Assembly: GCA_016195505.1 (NCBI GenBank) | Contig: JACPZN010000065.1 | Location: forward strand, 1 to 7,527 | Reading direction: 5' to 3' | DNA from: Nitrospirota bacterium | GTDB taxonomy: Bacteria; Nitrospirota; Nitrospiria; Nitrospirales; Nitrospiraceae | Length of the DNA: 7,527 bases | In this document: positions 1-5,749 of the stretch, in pieces | How positions within the stretch are numbered: the first letter of the stretch is position 1 | Layout: every line of letters begins with the position of its first letter | The notes under the pieces: model-generated | The model's input: the letters and a program-made list of their open reading frames with translations, nothing else | Told to the model about the DNA's origin: nothing | Database searches by the model: none | Program-made: the position numbers and the translations under genes

Positions 1-38
1 GGACCGATCATCATCGTTGTCGTTGTTCGTCGTATCAT
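1..38 (-). CDS. 5' end of a gene, probably RND efflux periplasmic adaptor (CusB/CzcB-like), cut by window edge
   Basis: An ATG at 36-38 (minus strand) opens a frame that runs off the left edge and gives 13 residues, MIRRTTTTMMIGP. A good ribosome binding site, AGGGGAG, lies 7 bases upstream (46-52 on the plus strand), and the gap from the TolC-like stop codon is only 40 bases, so co-transcription is likely. The two arginines followed by a mildly hydrophobic stretch fit the start of a signal peptide or membrane anchor. Assignment as the membrane-fusion (adaptor) subunit is inference from the common order outer-membrane factor, adaptor, RND pump in CusCBA/CzcCBA operons. The residues themselves do not identify the family. 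Start and strand are better supported than the product. Confidence 0.5.
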   Translation of the reverse strand, partial: MIRRTTTTMMIG

Positions 39-45
39 TGGGACG

Positions 46-52
46 CTCCCCT
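46..52 (-). promoter_or_regulatory. Ribosome binding site for the partial gene at 1-38
   Basis: On the minus strand this reads AGGGGAG, 7 bases before the ATG at 38. It is the main evidence that a gene starts there. Confidence 0.55.
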
Positions 53-78
53 CTCACTCATCGACCACTGTGAAGTTC

Positions 79-1128
79 TCATAGTGATGCACCAAGGGAT
101 CGTTCCAAGCGGACCAGGGCGATCGAGAGGTCTGCACGCACCTGGGCGTATTCCAGCAAGGTCTGCCGGTAGACCCGCTGCGCATCCAGCACATCCAACA
201 GACTCGCCGCGCCCTGACGGAAGCTGGTTCGAGCCACAATCAAGGTCTGTTCAGCTTGTTTCAGCAAGCCAGTTTCGAATACGTGAAGCTGGTCCTGCGC
301 GGTGCGGACTTCTTGTGCATGCTGGGTGATCGCCTGCTCCAGCTCATTCTGAGCCCGCAGCCGCTCGGCTTCTGCGCGATGTTTCGTCCCCAGTGCGGTC
401 AGACGATCTAGGTCCAGCGTCTGTTTCGCAGACTGGAAGTCCCCTTGGATAGAGAACTGTTTGCCTAATGCACCGGCGGTGAGGGTATTCAACCGGGTCT
501 TGGCCACCAGCAAGGCATTCTGTGCGCGGGCGACTTCTTTCTGGGCCTTCTGCACCTCGACGCTGGCTTTCATGGTATCGAAGGAAGTCGCTTCGCCTGC
601 CGCAACCCGTGCCTTCACCGTGCGCAACACCTCTTCGACCATGGTCACGTTCTGTGCGGTGAGCTCGGCATCGCGTTGGGCAAATAGCAGCGAATAAAAC
701 CCGACTTTGACATCGGCAAGTAGCACCAGGCGGGTTTCTTCCAGCGCGGCACTAGCTCCGGCCACTCCCGCGTTCGCCGCCTCCTGACGAGCCTGCCGTT
801 TTCCCAACCATTCAAGCGGTTGTTCGACAGTCACGGTCCGTTCGGTGATGCGCGCACCGGTGCTGGGATCGCGAATGGCGCCGCGACCCGCGCTGCCTGA
901 GACCGACGGATTTAGGTAGGCCCCCGCAGCGATCTGTTGACCATGACTTTGCTTCACCAACCCCTCTGCACCAGCCAGCGTGGGGCTGTGCTCCACCGCA
1001 AGCGCCAAGATGTCGGCCAATGAATAGGAAGGTGTGCCTGGGTCAGCGGCCCAGGCTGTCATGCCGCTCTGACTGCGATCCACCAGACAGCATACGATCA
1101 ATACCAATAAAAATATTCGAGGATTCAT
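79..1128 (-). CDS. TolC/CusC-family outer-membrane efflux protein, apparently lacking an internal segment
   Basis: 349 residues. An N-terminal signal peptide (about 1-28, hydrophobic IFLLVLIVCCL, ending AWA-A) leads into outer-membrane-factor features: SLADILALAVEHSPTLAGAE (36-55), a long alpha-helical region (about 108-215), and the typical C-terminal FRQGAASLLDVLDAQRVYRQ (303-322). The family forms trimeric outer-membrane channels that take substrate from an RND pump and its adaptor. Here the context implies copper or another heavy metal. The start has a strong AGGAGG (1135-1140) 6 bases upstream. CusC/CzcC-type relatives are usually about 410-460 residues. After LTALGTKHR (243-251) the sequence goes straight into the second long helix (AEAERLRAQNELEQA, from 252), without the expected stretch that holds the second pair of barrel strands. 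The frame is intact, so the gene may be an in-frame deletion derivative with impaired function. Confidence 0.88.
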   Translation of the reverse strand: MNPRIFLLVLIVCCLVDRSQSGMTAWAADPGTPSYSLADILALAVEHSPTLAGAEGLVKQSHGQQIAAGAYLNPSVSGSAGRGAIRDPSTGARITERTVTVEQPLEWLGKRQARQEAANAGVAGASAALEETRLVLLADVKVGFYSLLFAQRDAELTAQNVTMVEEVLRTVKARVAAGEATSFDTMKASVEVQKAQKEVARAQNALLVAKTRLNTLTAGALGKQFSIQGDFQSAKQTLDLDRLTALGTKHRAEAERLRAQNELEQAITQHAQEVRTAQDQLHVFETGLLKQAEQTLIVARTSFRQGAASLLDVLDAQRVYRQTLLEYAQVRADLSIALVRLERSLGASL

Positions 1129-1134
1129 CAGGAG

Positions 1135-1140
1135 CCTCCT
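1135..1140 (-). promoter_or_regulatory. Strong ribosome binding site of the TolC-like gene
   Basis: AGGAGG on the minus strand, 6 bases before the ATG at 1128. It fixes the start codon. The rest of the 107-base gap up to the His-rich gene's stop (1129-1235) shows no convincing promoter or terminator, so the two genes are probably on one transcript. Confidence 0.7.
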
Positions 1141-1235
1141 CTCCTTCGCAAGGATCGCGGTTCTGCGGTTCTATGGCGAACAAGGCACAAACTCACGCCA
1201 AATTGTCCGCGAGAATGGTTCAGGACGAGCGAAGT

Positions 1236-1700
1236 TTAGACGAGGAGGAAGGGTGGAGCGCGCGAAGGACGGTCATGAACGAAAAGCGTTGCAGAAGGAT
1301 CGGACGTGAGGTCCTGTATTACCGAGTCGCAGCCTTGAAGAACTGGCATGACTGCAATGGCCGCGAAGGGGGCCTGTGTCCCAAGCGGTTTGAAGGACTT
1401 GCGATCGTTCGAATCATTCAGAAGGGAGAACCCGAGCTCCGGATGTTCATGCCCTGCATGCGGGAAGTGTTCGGACAGCGCGACGGCGGGTGGGGTGGCC
1501 TTCTCATGGCTGCCGAACTCACAATCGAGATCACCAGATAACACCGTATGAACCGTCCCGCCGTGGACATGTCCGGCTACTCCATGATGGTGATCCGCTT
1601 CCGGATGCACATGGAACAAGGGGATTGCCAGCATCCACACGGACAACCACATGAAGACTGCCATGCGAGACCACCATGCGTTCTTTCGCATCAATCGCAT
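1236..1700 (-). CDS. Small His-rich exported protein of unknown function in the metal-efflux cluster
   Basis: 154 residues, no family recognised. The N-terminus has basic residues and a hydrophobic segment (about 11-29, MAVFMWLSVWMLAIPLF), consistent with a signal peptide or single membrane anchor. Histidines then cluster: HVHPEADHHHGVAGHVHGG (30-48), H51, H65, and HFPHAGHEHP (78-87), 14 His in total, with Cys60 and Cys124. Such patterns suggest periplasmic binding of Cu, Zn, Ni or Co. The C-terminus ends in a basic/proline stretch, RPSRAPPFLLV. It sits between the copper ATPase (69-base gap) and the TolC-like gene (107-base gap), all on one strand, so a role as a periplasmic metal buffer or pump accessory is inferred. 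The start at 1700 has only a weak upstream AGG, and Met4 (1691) is an alternative. The overlapping plus-strand frame at 1020-1541 has no features of a real protein. Confidence 0.75.
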   Translation of the reverse strand: MRLMRKNAWWSRMAVFMWLSVWMLAIPLFHVHPEADHHHGVAGHVHGGTVHTVLSGDLDCEFGSHEKATPPAVALSEHFPHAGHEHPELGFSLLNDSNDRKSFKPLGTQAPFAAIAVMPVLQGCDSVIQDLTSDPSATLFVHDRPSRAPPFLLV

Positions 1701-1769
1701 GATTTACAACCTAGCACAGTTCTGCGATCCCATCAATTAACACGATCCTTGTATAGATCGGGCGGAACA

Positions 1770-4301
1770 TCATAGGACCGTTCTTCGGAGCCGGAGCGCG
1801 TTCGAGATCACCGACACGGAGCTGAAGGTCATGGCAGCGCTTGCGATCATCGGACTGAGGAGCAGTCCCCAGAACGGATACAGCACCCCAGCGGCCACCG
1901 GCACGCCCACCATATTATAGGCAAAAGCGAAGAAGAGGTTTTGACGGATATTCCGCATCGTCGCTTTGCTCAACTGTCTGGCTCGCACCAAGGCTCGGAG
2001 GTCTCCTTTGATTAGGGTCATCCCGGCACTTTCGATCGCGATGTCCGCACCTGTACCCATCGCAATCCCGACGTCGGCCAGGGCCAGCGCCGGCGCATCA
2101 TTGACGCCATCACCCGTCATCGCCACGACACGACCCTCCGATTTCAACCGGGACACGATCTCGCCTTTCTGGTTCGGTAGAACCCCGGCCATCACCTCGT
2201 CAAGCCCCAGTTGTTTACCCACGGCATTTGCTGTCTGTTGATGATCGCCGGTCAGCATCACCAGCCTGAGCCCATCTGCTTTCAGCAGGCGAACCGCCTC
2301 CGCCGTCGACGGCTTCATCGGATCTGCGACCCCCAAGAGGCCTCCGGCCTTCCCATCGATCGCCACAAAGACAACCGTCTGCCCTTCCTGCCTGAGCCGT
2401 TCAGCTTCCGCATCGAACACGGCCAGTGTATTACCGGCGACACCGATCGTCTCTCGTAGAAAAGACAGCGTCCCGACAGCGACCGGCTTCCCCTCGACAA
2501 GACCCGACACTCCCTTGCCGGTGACTGACTGGAACTGCGCAGCAGCGGTCGGCACAACCCCTCGGCTCTGTGCGCCGGCCACAATCGCTTCGGCCAGCGG
2601 ATGCTCGCTCCCTTGCTCGAGGCTTGACGCAAAGCGAAGAAGATCCTTGTCGGTCCACGGAGGGGCAAAGCGGATTGCCATCAAGACTGGTTTGCCTTCT
2701 GTCAGCGTCCCGGTCTTATCGAAGACAATCGTATCGACTTTCCCCAAGACCTCGAGCGCCTCCGCCTTCTTCACCAGCACACCCGCTGTCGCTCCCCGAC
2801 CGGTGCCGACCATGATCGACATGGGCGTTGCCAGCCCCAGCGCACAGGGACAGGCGATAATGAGCACGGCGACGGCATTCACGAGCGCATAGGCCAACTT
2901 GGGTTCAGGCCCCCAGATAGCCCAGGCGATTGCCGTGAGGATGGCGATCGACACGACGAGCGGCACAAAATAGCCGGCTGCCACGTCTGCCACTCGCTGA
3001 ATCGGTGCGCGGCTTCGCTGCGCCTCGCCGACCATCTGGACGATCCTGGCCAACAGCGTGTCACGACCAACCCGCTGTGCGCTCATGAGAATGCTGCCGG
3101 TGCCATTCATCGTCCCACCCGTGACGGTCGCTCCTACTTCTTTCGCGACGGGAATCGATTCTCCTGTGATCATCGACTCATCAACGGACGTGTTCCCGTC
3201 TACCACCACACCATCCACCGGCACACGTTCACCTGGCCTCACCCGCAACCGATCGCCGACATGAACCTGCCCAAGCGGAACGTCTTCTTCTCTCCCGTCG
3301 GCGCTCACGCGTCTTGCCGTGGCCGGAGCCAACCGCAAGAGGCCTCTGATTGCGGAACTGGTCTGGCTGCGTGCCCGTAGCTCGAGTACCTGCCCCAATA
3401 GAACGAGGACTGTAATGATGGCGGCCGCTTCGAAATAGACAGCCACCGTTCCATCTGACCGATGAAAAGACGTGGGCAACAGCGTAGGGATCATCGTCGC
3501 GATCAAACTGTAGCCATAGGCTGCCCCGGTCCCGATGGCGATCAGCGTAAACATGTTTGGCGTTTTGTTGACCACGGACGCCCCACCTCGCTGGAAGAAC
3601 GGCGCTCCGCCCCAGAGCACCACCGGTGTGGCGAGAAGCAGCTGCGCCCAATTGAGCACCGTGCCTCCGAACCACTGTTGGAGCGGCATGCCGGGAATCA
3701 TGTCGGACATCGCCGTGAGCATTACAATCGCTGCTGGACCGAGGCAGATCCAGAAACGCCGGCTCATGTCTTCGAGCTCGGGATTGCCGATGTCCTCGGC
3801 CGACACAACTTTTGGCTCAAGAGCCATTCCACAAATCCGGCAAGCCCCAGGTCTGGTTTCAAGGACCTCTGGGTCCATCGGACAGACGTACTCGACTACC
3901 CCATTGGCTGGAACCGGGGTCATGTGCAGCGCCCTCTGCTCAGGTGGGCTCAGGTAGTAATCGGGATCGGCCTGAAACTTCGTGAGACAGCTCGTGGCGC
4001 AAAAGTAGTAGGTTTTGCCCCGATACTCGTGCGAGCCGGCCGCGGTGGCCGGTTGAACGATCATGCCGCAGACAGGGTCAGTCTCGCCCTGCATAGTCGG
4101 CATCATCATGGGGAGCGGCTTTCGCAACAAGGGAATAGTCACAAGACTGAGTGACTTCTTGCTGAGCGCGCGCTCAGGATCCGTGCGAAATCGTTCCAGA
4201 CAGGAAACCGCGCAGAAATAGTAGGTCTGACCTTTGTAGTCATGCCGGCCTGCCGCGGTCGCTGGATCGACGGTCATGCCGCAAATGGGATCGATCGCCA
4301 T
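1770..4301 (-). CDS. copA: Copper-exporting P1B-type ATPase (CopA-like) with two YHS domains and a heavy-metal-binding domain
   Basis: 843 residues from the ATG at 4301. That start is preferred because GGAG lies 5 bases upstream (4307-4310) and the first YHS domain begins at once (MAIDPICGM). A GTG at 4388, overlapping the upstream stop as GTGA, would add 29 low-complexity residues. Domains: YHS 1 (about 1-47; Cys7, Cys30, Cys34), a Met-rich linker (MMMPTM), YHS 2 (about 74-118; Cys78, Cys101, Cys105), a CPM...CRICGM metal-binding module (about 136-164), and eight membrane segments. Motifs: TGES (379-382), CPC in TM6 (484-486), phosphorylated Asp in DKTGT (528-532), HP (567-568), TGDGVND (729-735), YN in TM7 (795-796) and MTFSS in TM8 (824-828). 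CPC, YN and MxxSS are the Cu(I)/Ag(I) P1B-1 signature. There is no classical HMA (GMTCxxC) domain. It pumps Cu(I) from the cytoplasm to the periplasm using ATP. All catalytic residues are present. Confidence 0.96.
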   Translation of the reverse strand: MAIDPICGMTVDPATAAGRHDYKGQTYYFCAVSCLERFRTDPERALSKKSLSLVTIPLLRKPLPMMMPTMQGETDPVCGMIVQPATAAGSHEYRGKTYYFCATSCLTKFQADPDYYLSPPEQRALHMTPVPANGVVEYVCPMDPEVLETRPGACRICGMALEPKVVSAEDIGNPELEDMSRRFWICLGPAAIVMLTAMSDMIPGMPLQQWFGGTVLNWAQLLLATPVVLWGGAPFFQRGGASVVNKTPNMFTLIAIGTGAAYGYSLIATMIPTLLPTSFHRSDGTVAVYFEAAAIITVLVLLGQVLELRARSQTSSAIRGLLRLAPATARRVSADGREEDVPLGQVHVGDRLRVRPGERVPVDGVVVDGNTSVDESMITGESIPVAKEVGATVTGGTMNGTGSILMSAQRVGRDTLLARIVQMVGEAQRSRAPIQRVADVAAGYFVPLVVSIAILTAIAWAIWGPEPKLAYALVNAVAVLIIACPCALGLATPMSIMVGTGRGATAGVLVKKAEALEVLGKVDTIVFDKTGTLTEGKPVLMAIRFAPPWTDKDLLRFASSLEQGSEHPLAEAIVAGAQSRGVVPTAAAQFQSVTGKGVSGLVEGKPVAVGTLSFLRETIGVAGNTLAVFDAEAERLRQEGQTVVFVAIDGKAGGLLGVADPMKPSTAEAVRLLKADGLRLVMLTGDHQQTANAVGKQLGLDEVMAGVLPNQKGEIVSRLKSEGRVVAMTGDGVNDAPALALADVGIAMGTGADIAIESAGMTLIKGDLRALVRARQLSKATMRNIRQNLFFAFAYNMVGVPVAAGVLYPFWGLLLSPMIASAAMTFSSVSVISNALRLRRTVL

Positions 4302-4306
4302 CGTAA

Positions 4307-4310
4307 CTCC
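4307..4310 (-). promoter_or_regulatory. Ribosome binding site deciding the copper ATPase start
   Basis: GGAG on the minus strand, 5 bases before the ATG at 4301. The upstream in-frame GTG (4388) has only a weak AAGAAG before it, and the extra residues it would add are encoded partly by a heptamer repeat. The ATG at 4301 is therefore the better start. Confidence 0.6.
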
Positions 4311-4338
4311 GTGAGTGGTGATTGGTGATGGGTGATCC
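4311..4338. repeat. Four-unit heptamer tandem repeat between the dsbA-like gene and the copper ATPase
   Basis: On the plus strand the bases read GTGAGTG, GTGATTG, GTGATGG, GTGATCC, followed by a further GTGG: four adjacent 7-base units with GTGA constant. On the coding strand this is a run of ATCAC/TCACC-type units. It sits directly before the ribosome binding site of the ATPase, inside the 83-base gap (4302-4384) after the dsbA-like stop codon. The period-7 array is visible in the sequence. Any function, such as phase-variable spacing, protein binding or inert filler, is unknown. Confidence 0.7.
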
Positions 4339-4384
4339 GTGGAAAGACCTAGTCGATCATTCTTTACTCCCCACACATCACTGA

Positions 4385-5038
4385 TCACTTCTTGGCGTCT
4401 GCTTCCAGGATGCTCCGAATGATCGTGATGACATTCTCAGGGGTCATGTTCGCACCATCGACTTTGATATTGCCGTCCAGCAAGATCGACGGGGTGGACG
4501 ACACCTTAATACGCTCTCCCCACCGCCGACCATCTTCAAACGCCTTCGCCGGCTTTCCGCTCTCCATGCCAGCCTCGAACGCCGTGACATCCAAGCCGAC
4601 CTCTTTGATCAACAGCGAGCGAATTGAGCGATCCAATACACCGTCCATTTTCTCCTTATGGATGGTGCGGAACAATATCGCGCGCATCTCGTTCCCCTTA
4701 CCCATGAACTTCGCCTGCTCATACATATCGAAGGCCGTGGGAAGTTTTCCTCGAATAACAGGGAACCCGACCATCGTGATCTCCAGCTTGTTGCCGAATT
4801 CCTTCATCAGCAACGGTAATCCGGTCTCCTCGAAATGGTGACAATGGGGGCAGTAGAAGTCGGCGAACTCGATCACTTTCACCTTGCCAGGTCGATGCAG
4901 CGACGGTTCGTCCTTCAGCAATTCGAACTTGCCCTTCAGTTCAGGCTTCGCCGCCTGCGCACTGAACGGTACAGACAGCAAAGACAGTGCCCCGGCGACA
5001 ATGGCGAATCTCCAAATCGACATCCTCCAATGATTCAT
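4385..5038 (-). CDS. Periplasmic DsbA-like thiol:disulfide oxidoreductase
   Basis: 217 residues. The signal peptide (about 1-29) has a hydrophobic core FAIVAGALSLLSVPF and ends SAQA-A. The thioredoxin fold is shown by VKVIEFADFYCPHCHHFE (53-70) with the redox motif CPHC (63-66), a helical insert (about 100-170), and a Thr-cisPro loop, SSTPSILLDG (180-189, Pro183). CPHC is the E. coli DsbA active-site sequence and makes an oxidant or isomerase role plausible. A Thr before the cis-Pro is more like DsbC/ScsC-type proteins than E. coli DsbA (Val-cisPro). The start at 5038 has AAAGGGG (5045-5051) 6 bases upstream. Met6 (5023) is excluded because its GGAGG abuts the ATG. It is the first gene of the metal-export cluster and may protect copper-sensitive periplasmic thiols or help metal-protein maturation (inference). 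Confidence 0.9.
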   Translation of the reverse strand: MNHWRMSIWRFAIVAGALSLLSVPFSAQAAKPELKGKFELLKDEPSLHRPGKVKVIEFADFYCPHCHHFEETGLPLLMKEFGNKLEITMVGFPVIRGKLPTAFDMYEQAKFMGKGNEMRAILFRTIHKEKMDGVLDRSIRSLLIKEVGLDVTAFEAGMESGKPAKAFEDGRRWGERIKVSSTPSILLDGNIKVDGANMTPENVITIIRSILEADAKK

Positions 5039-5044
5039 CTCACA

Positions 5045-5051
5045 CCCCTTT
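5045..5051 (-). promoter_or_regulatory. Ribosome binding site of the dsbA-like gene
   Basis: AAAGGGG on the minus strand, 6 bases before the ATG at 5038. It selects this start over Met6. Confidence 0.55.
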
Positions 5052-5073
5052 CACCGATAGTCGCCCGAGATCC

Positions 5074-5079
5074 ATTATA
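5074..5079 (-). promoter_or_regulatory. Candidate -10 box (TATAAT) for the dsbA/copper-export cluster
   Basis: The minus strand reads TATAAT here, a perfect sigma70-type -10 hexamer. Transcription would start near 5066-5068, leaving a leader of about 28 bases that includes the ribosome binding site. No convincing -35 hexamer is found 16-18 bases upstream (the bases there read close to AGGCAG), so an activator may be needed, which would suit metal-inducible control. No regulator-specific operator is recognised. The 8-bp palindrome GGCATGCC at 5090-5097 lies in the expected spacer or -35 zone. Confidence 0.5.
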
Positions 5080-5089
5080 TCGAATGAAT

Positions 5090-5097
5090 GGCATGCC
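5090..5097. promoter_or_regulatory. 8-bp palindrome GGCATGCC between the divergent promoters
   Basis: A perfect 8-bp palindrome midway between the two divergent TATAAT boxes (5074-5079 minus, 5108-5113 plus), placed where one bound regulator could affect both promoters. It is short enough to arise by chance, and I do not recognise it as a known metal-regulator site. Confidence 0.2.
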
Positions 5098-5104
5098 TGC
5101 CTTT

Positions 5105-5113
5105 TGTTATAAT
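5105..5113 (+). promoter_or_regulatory. Extended -10 promoter (TGTTATAAT) of the Slp-type lipoprotein gene
   Basis: The bases match TGn-TATAAT exactly, the extended -10 form that can work without a -35 element. No good -35 is present at the usual distance. The ATG of the lipoprotein gene begins at 5121, 7 bases after the hexamer, which is where transcription should start, so the mRNA would have almost no leader. No Shine-Dalgarno sequence is seen before this ATG. Confidence 0.6.
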
Positions 5114-5120
5114 TTGCACT

Positions 5121-5666
5121 ATGAGCAAGCGATGGTGGGCGTTGATCGCATTAGTGCTGCTCATCACGTCTGGATGTTCATCGACGGACGACCTGATGGA
5201 AACCAGTCCATCCGGCACACCTCAGATTACCTATACACAAGTGAAAATGGCTCCTGAGTCGTACAACGGCCAGCCGGTCACATTCGGAGGCAAAGTCCTA
5301 GGAGCGAGACGGTTGAAGGAGGGAACCAGAATTGAAATTCTCCAGCTGCCCCTCACCTCGTCGCTCCAACCCACACTCGACCTGAGCAAATCCCAAGGCC
5401 GCTTTGTTGCCATACAAAAGGAGTTTCTCGACCCTGCCACCATACCGGCCGGTACCTTCCTCACCGTCACCGGAGAAGTTGCCGGATCTGTGACGCTGCC
5501 GCTCGATGAGACGGAATATACCTATCCGATTGTGGATATCAAGAACCTGCGCGTATGGACGAAAAGCGAAGAAGGAGCTCCCCGTGTTCGCCCTTACATC
5601 GGCCCCGGACCCTATTGGGGCCCTTACTGGTCTCCGTACTGGAGGCCGTGGCCCTATTATTGGTAA
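5121..5666 (+). CDS. Slp-family outer-membrane lipoprotein with an aromatic-rich C-terminal tail
   Basis: 181 residues from the ATG at 5121. MSKRWWALIALVLLITSGC is a lipoprotein signal with the lipidated cysteine at residue 19. The upstream in-frame ATG at 5088 would put 11 extra residues before the signal and lies upstream of the promoter, so it is rejected. The body matches the Slp (starvation-inducible lipoprotein) family as I know it: ITYTQVKMAPESYNGQPV, FGGKVLGARR, a RFVAIQKEFLDPATIPAG stretch and LTVTGEVAGS. The length is close to E. coli Slp. Slp proteins are outer-membrane lipoproteins made under starvation or acid stress, with no known enzymatic activity. The last 27 residues are unusual, built from Pro-Tyr-Trp units (GPYW, SPYW, RPWPYYW). 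It is divergent from the copper cluster and may share regulation with it. It converges with the TPR gene, 83 bases away. Confidence 0.88.
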   Translation: MSKRWWALIALVLLITSGCSSTDDLMETSPSGTPQITYTQVKMAPESYNGQPVTFGGKVLGARRLKEGTRIEILQLPLTSSLQPTLDLSKSQGRFVAIQKEFLDPATIPAGTFLTVTGEVAGSVTLPLDETEYTYPIVDIKNLRVWTKSEEGAPRVRPYIGPGPYWGPYWSPYWRPWPYYW

Positions 5667-5683
5667 GTACTATGTGTGGGTCT

Positions 5684-5744
5684 GGTGAGAGAGGCGGACA
5701 TTTGAGTCGACGAGTCTCGCCCGTCACGCTCATCTCACCGCCTC
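5684..5744. other. Inverted-repeat pairs between the convergent lipoprotein and TPR genes
   Basis: GGTGAGA (5684-5690) pairs with TCTCACC (5733-5739), and the adjacent GAGGCGG (5691-5697) pairs with CCGCCTC (5738-5744). The right arms overlap, so the two stems exclude each other. The loops are long (35-42 bases) and no T-run follows on either strand, so this is a poor intrinsic terminator. It may still contribute to termination in the 83-base convergent gap. Confidence 0.25.
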
Positions 5745-5749
5745 GTTGA

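Noticed and set aside
1020..1541. Plus-strand 173-codon frame
   Set aside because: It is antisense to the His-rich and TolC-like genes, has no signal or domain, and the minus-strand frame has clear signal peptide, His clusters and operon position.
1743..1760. CGATC-N8-GATCG inverted repeat containing TTGTATA between the ATPase and the His-rich gene
   Set aside because: It shares only TTGTATA with the GntR palindrome and has 5-bp arms. The resemblance is likely chance, and no promoter around it is convincing.
3462..4154. Plus-strand 230-codon frame
   Set aside because: It lies entirely antisense to the copper ATPase, whose motifs are all intact. The composition is Arg/His-rich, as expected of a shadow frame in GC-rich DNA.
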